The notes below the pieces were generated by a model, which ran no database searches, had not been told where the DNA came from, and saw only the letters and a program-made list of their open reading frames with translations. Shown piece after piece: positions 19,851-21,609 of a stretch of 21,609 nucleotides of DNA (within the stretch, counting starts at the first letter, position 1; every line of letters starts with the position of its first letter). The stretch comes from a virus: the IMG/VR virus record IMGVR_UViG_3300017917_003230, positions 1 to 21,609 of that record; one strand, written 5' to 3'. Both the position numbers and the translations under genes were made by a program.

Positions 19851-20633
19851 TTATATTTTTTTTGGTAATTGATGATTTTTAAAATTATTTTTTCTAAAAT
19901 CTTTTCCTGAATAATATAATTTATCTTGACCCAAATTATTTTTATTTGCAAAATCTCTTGCATTAGAGTGTTCTCTTACAATTAACATTTCATCTTGTAT
20001 TATATTTTTTTCAAAAATTTCATTTGAATCTTTTAATTCAAAAGAATCACAAAAATTTCTAGGAATTGGTAATATTCCCATTAAAGGATAATTTGCCTGT
20101 ATTTTAAAGTCTGTATTTGGAAAATCTATTTTTATATTTAATGTAAAACTAAATCTAATATTATCAGACTCTATTACTCCAGTCATAGGGCTTAAACCAG
20201 GAAGAGGAAAATTTGGTGGTGCAATTGTCATTAAATTTATTCCTGGAGGTGTTTTTAATGTTACTGGATAATGAATTGTAAGAATTCCATGACCAAATTC
20301 TGAAACTGGTTTAATAAAAGATTTATTATTATATTTTAAAATTTCTTCTTCAAAATATATTGAAAGATCATTAACATCATTACCACCATTCCACAAAACG
20401 TGAAATGTATACGGTAAACTAAAAACAAATCCTTGCATATTTCCAATTGCTAGTGGTAAACATTTATAAAAATGTGGAGTAAACCAATCTCTTTTATGAT
20501 TAATATTTAATGGTTTTAAAAATGTAGAAATATCCTTTAAATCAAACGGTTCAATTCCTTCATCGCTTATAACTGGAAACATTGCAATAGTTTTATCTGG
20601 AACAACTGGACCACCTTCTTGATTAATTATCAT
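19851..20633 (-). CDS. P-family paralogue 5, most divergent beta-clip-like member
   Basis: The 260-residue protein has the family layout in a more diverged form: C-L-P-L-A...F-S-L-P-Y, V-T-L-K-T-P-P-G-I-N-L, M-T-G-V-I-E-S-D, and a P-L-M-G-I-L-P-I-P-R tail segment that replaces G-T-P-x-x-Q-x-I-P. It lacks the W-Y-K-K element and has an N-terminal extension (about 40 residues) not shared with the others. The match is clear in block order but the dUTPase-like Q of motif 4 is missing. It is coupled by ATGA to the upstream proteasome-like gene. Membership in the family is inference from motif order. Confidence 0.6.
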   Translation of the reverse strand: MIINQEGGPVVPDKTIAMFPVISDEGIEPFDLKDISTFLKPLNINHKRDWFTPHFYKCLPLAIGNMQGFVFSLPYTFHVLWNGGNDVNDLSIYFEEEILKYNNKSFIKPVSEFGHGILTIHYPVTLKTPPGINLMTIAPPNFPLPGLSPMTGVIESDNIRFSFTLNIKIDFPNTDFKIQANYPLMGILPIPRNFCDSFELKDSNEIFEKNIIQDEMLIVREHSNARDFANKNNLGQDKLYYSGKDFRKNNFKNHQLPKKI

Positions 20634-21154
20634 ATACTTACCACATCAATAGGACCCATGCAAGATGGACTAAATTTAATAGCAGCATTTACTGCACCAA
20701 CTACCCTTTTACGAGCATCTTTAGATTTTTCTGTTGCATTTAAATATCCATATGCATATTCTGAACCAGACCCCATGGCTAAATAATCTAAATCATATTT
20801 AGATAAGGACATATCAACTGCATTATGTTCATATATTTGACCTTTAATACAAATAATTAAACCAAGATCAGCCTCTTTGCCAGTATCAACCCACCAGTCA
20901 CTATAAAAGTTTCTTAGTTGTTTAATAAATTTAGTTTGCATAAATTTATCTAAGTCTTTTATGTCTGGAACATATGGATTAAAATTATAACGAATACGTT
21001 CTCCGTCTAAAGCCCCTGCATATCCAAGCAGGTATGGACCAAGTTTCCAAACCTTTGGTGCTGTTAAAGAAAGAATTGTATTATCATCAGATGCACCACG
21101 ATCTCCAGCCATATAGATTTTATTCTCATGGCGAACTACGGCAAGGCAAGTCAT
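20630..21154 (-). CDS. Proteasome beta-subunit/HslV-like Ntn hydrolase, 174 aa
   Basis: After removal of Met1 the N-terminal residue would be Thr1, the nucleophile. Counting from it, Asp17 (A-G-D-R-G-A-S) and Lys33 (T-A-P-K) fall at the canonical catalytic positions of the 20S proteasome beta subunit, and the G-S-G-S turn is at 127-130 (Ser129 region). No propeptide is present, so the enzyme could be active directly, as in HslV. At 174 residues it is close to HslV (about 175). Actinobacterial hosts have 20S proteasomes, so host-like proteolysis is possible; a phage beta-like ring or inhibitor are alternatives. GGGAG precedes the ATG. Its stop overlaps P paralogue 5. Confidence 0.85.
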   Translation of the reverse strand: MTCLAVVRHENKIYMAGDRGASDDNTILSLTAPKVWKLGPYLLGYAGALDGERIRYNFNPYVPDIKDLDKFMQTKFIKQLRNFYSDWWVDTGKEADLGLIICIKGQIYEHNAVDMSLSKYDLDYLAMGSGSEYAYGYLNATEKSKDARKRVVGAVNAAIKFSPSCMGPIDVVSI

Positions 21155-21170
21155 GCTACTCCCTATAGAG

Positions 21171-21281
21171 TTAATTATTTGTTTTAGTTACTTTATTTTT
21201 TTCGTATTGCTTGCCCCAAAAAAATGATCCAATCATCAATAGACCAATTACTAATGAGTGCCAAAAATAAAATGTATTCAT
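21171..21281 (-). CDS. One-TM microprotein, 36 aa
   Basis: A 36-residue protein with a hydrophobic helix (FWHSLVIGLLMIGSFFW) and a basic tail (KQYEKNKVTKTNN). It could be a small membrane effector such as a lysis accessory; no family can be assigned at this length. Coding support is an excellent ribosome site (AGGGGAAC before the ATG) just downstream of a canonical promoter (21301-21329). It begins the transcript that continues into the Ntn hydrolase. Confidence 0.65.
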   Translation of the reverse strand: MNTFYFWHSLVIGLLMIGSFFWGKQYEKNKVTKTNN

Positions 21282-21300
21282 AGTTCCCCTTACTATATCT

Positions 21301-21329
21301 AGTATATCAAAACCTTTAGGCTTAGTCAA
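21301..21329 (-). promoter_or_regulatory. Promoter TTGACT-17-TATACT with repeat-like spacer
   Basis: The minus-strand -35 box TTGACT (21324-21329) and -10 box TATACT (21301-21306) are 17 bp apart, with an extended TGA. The spacer contains AAAGGTTTTGATA, i.e. the AAGGTTTGATA repeat of the 66-650 cluster with one extra T. It drives the 36-aa protein, the Ntn hydrolase and P paralogue 5. Confidence 0.7.
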
Positions 21330-21335
21330 ACACCA

Positions 21336-21609
21336 TTATTTAATGGCTTGACCACATTCTGAGCATGTTTTAGGCTTATTTTGAGATTTTTTAGCGGTAC
21401 CTGCAGGGGCAGATCCAAACTTAGGTCTACCAAACCCTACAATAGAAATCATTATGCCTTTTTTATTTTTCTTATAGGCACGAAGTTTTCTACAAACCTC
21501 TCCACCATTTCTTTGGCTTCCTTTTGCATCACCAGAAGTGTTACCCTCAACGCACCAAACTGTACCATCTTCATTATCTTTAACGACAATTCCGACATGA
21601 GATATACGA
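21336..21609 (-). CDS. CHAP-domain endolysin, C-terminal part (cut by window end)
   Basis: The 90 residues present begin with I-S-H-V-G-I-V-V and T-V-W-C-V-E-G-N-T, the His-containing and Glu/Asn-containing motifs of CHAP-type amidase/peptidase domains; the catalytic Cys would lie beyond 21609. After the domain come V-G-F-G-R-P, a low-complexity linker and a C-terminal C-S-E-C-G-Q-A knuckle. CHAP enzymes cut peptidoglycan cross-links or stem peptides. The gene continues past the window edge, so length and start are unknown. The Cys pair at the end is unusual for an endolysin and may bind zinc with partners upstream. Confidence 0.82.
   Translation of the reverse strand, partial: RISHVGIVVKDNEDGTVWCVEGNTSGDAKGSQRNGGEVCRKLRAYKKNKKGIMISIVGFGRPKFGSAPAGTAKKSQNKPKTCSECGQAIK

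Overview
The window looks like part of the genome of an uncultured tailed phage that infects an actinobacterium with AT-rich DNA. The evidence for the host is a WhiB-family regulator gene, a DUF7455-type zinc protein, a proteasome beta-subunit-like hydrolase and a tRNA-Glu of actinobacterial type with a G1-U72 pair. The low G+C points to a streamlined, low-GC (for example freshwater) actinobacterium rather than a Mycobacterium or Streptomyces; this is inference. The evidence for a phage is tightly packed, overlapping small genes, a holin-like protein, a CHAP endolysin fragment, a mosaic head-region protein and many proteins without known function. No integrase, terminase, major capsid, tail or replication gene is present, so the lifestyle and phage type cannot be decided here.

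Layout. Positions 1-812 hold no convincing gene but carry a dense cluster of an 8-bp repeat (AAGGTTTG, seven exact copies and four one-mismatch copies, both orientations) and two promoters. From 813 to 3651 come small plus-strand genes, many with Cys/His metal-binding motifs, interspersed with the first member (1763) of a paralogous family here called the P family and a secreted protein (2799). From 3641 to 8670 there is a translationally coupled plus-strand operon: a second P paralogue, then a surface-glycan-type cassette of glycosyltransferases and an FkbM methyltransferase. From 8654 to 21609 everything is on the minus strand: a Stealth/GT-A-like transferase, a terminator, a holin-like protein, two adjacent P paralogues, a run of small membrane and regulatory genes with a PF03013-type protein, a SAM methyltransferase and WhiB, a SLOG-like protein, three genes built from phage head-associated modules, thioredoxin, thermonuclease, zinc proteins, a small heat-shock protein, tRNA-Glu and tRNA-Gly, a secreted glycine-rich protein, the fifth P paralogue coupled to a proteasome-like Ntn hydrolase, a one-TM microprotein, and the C-terminal part of a CHAP endolysin cut by the window end.

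Three things stand out. First, the five divergent P paralogues share a core that reads like the dUTPase/dCTP-deaminase beta-clip (P-P-G, G-[VI]-[IV]-D, G-T-P-x-x-Q-x-I-P). Second, promoters can be read directly: -35 and -10 boxes 17 bp apart, usually with an extended TGN -10, and several place the transcription start on the ATG, implying leaderless mRNAs. Third, the AAGGTTTG-type repeat also lies between the -35 and -10 boxes of two promoters at opposite ends of the window, suggesting one DNA-binding factor controls both.
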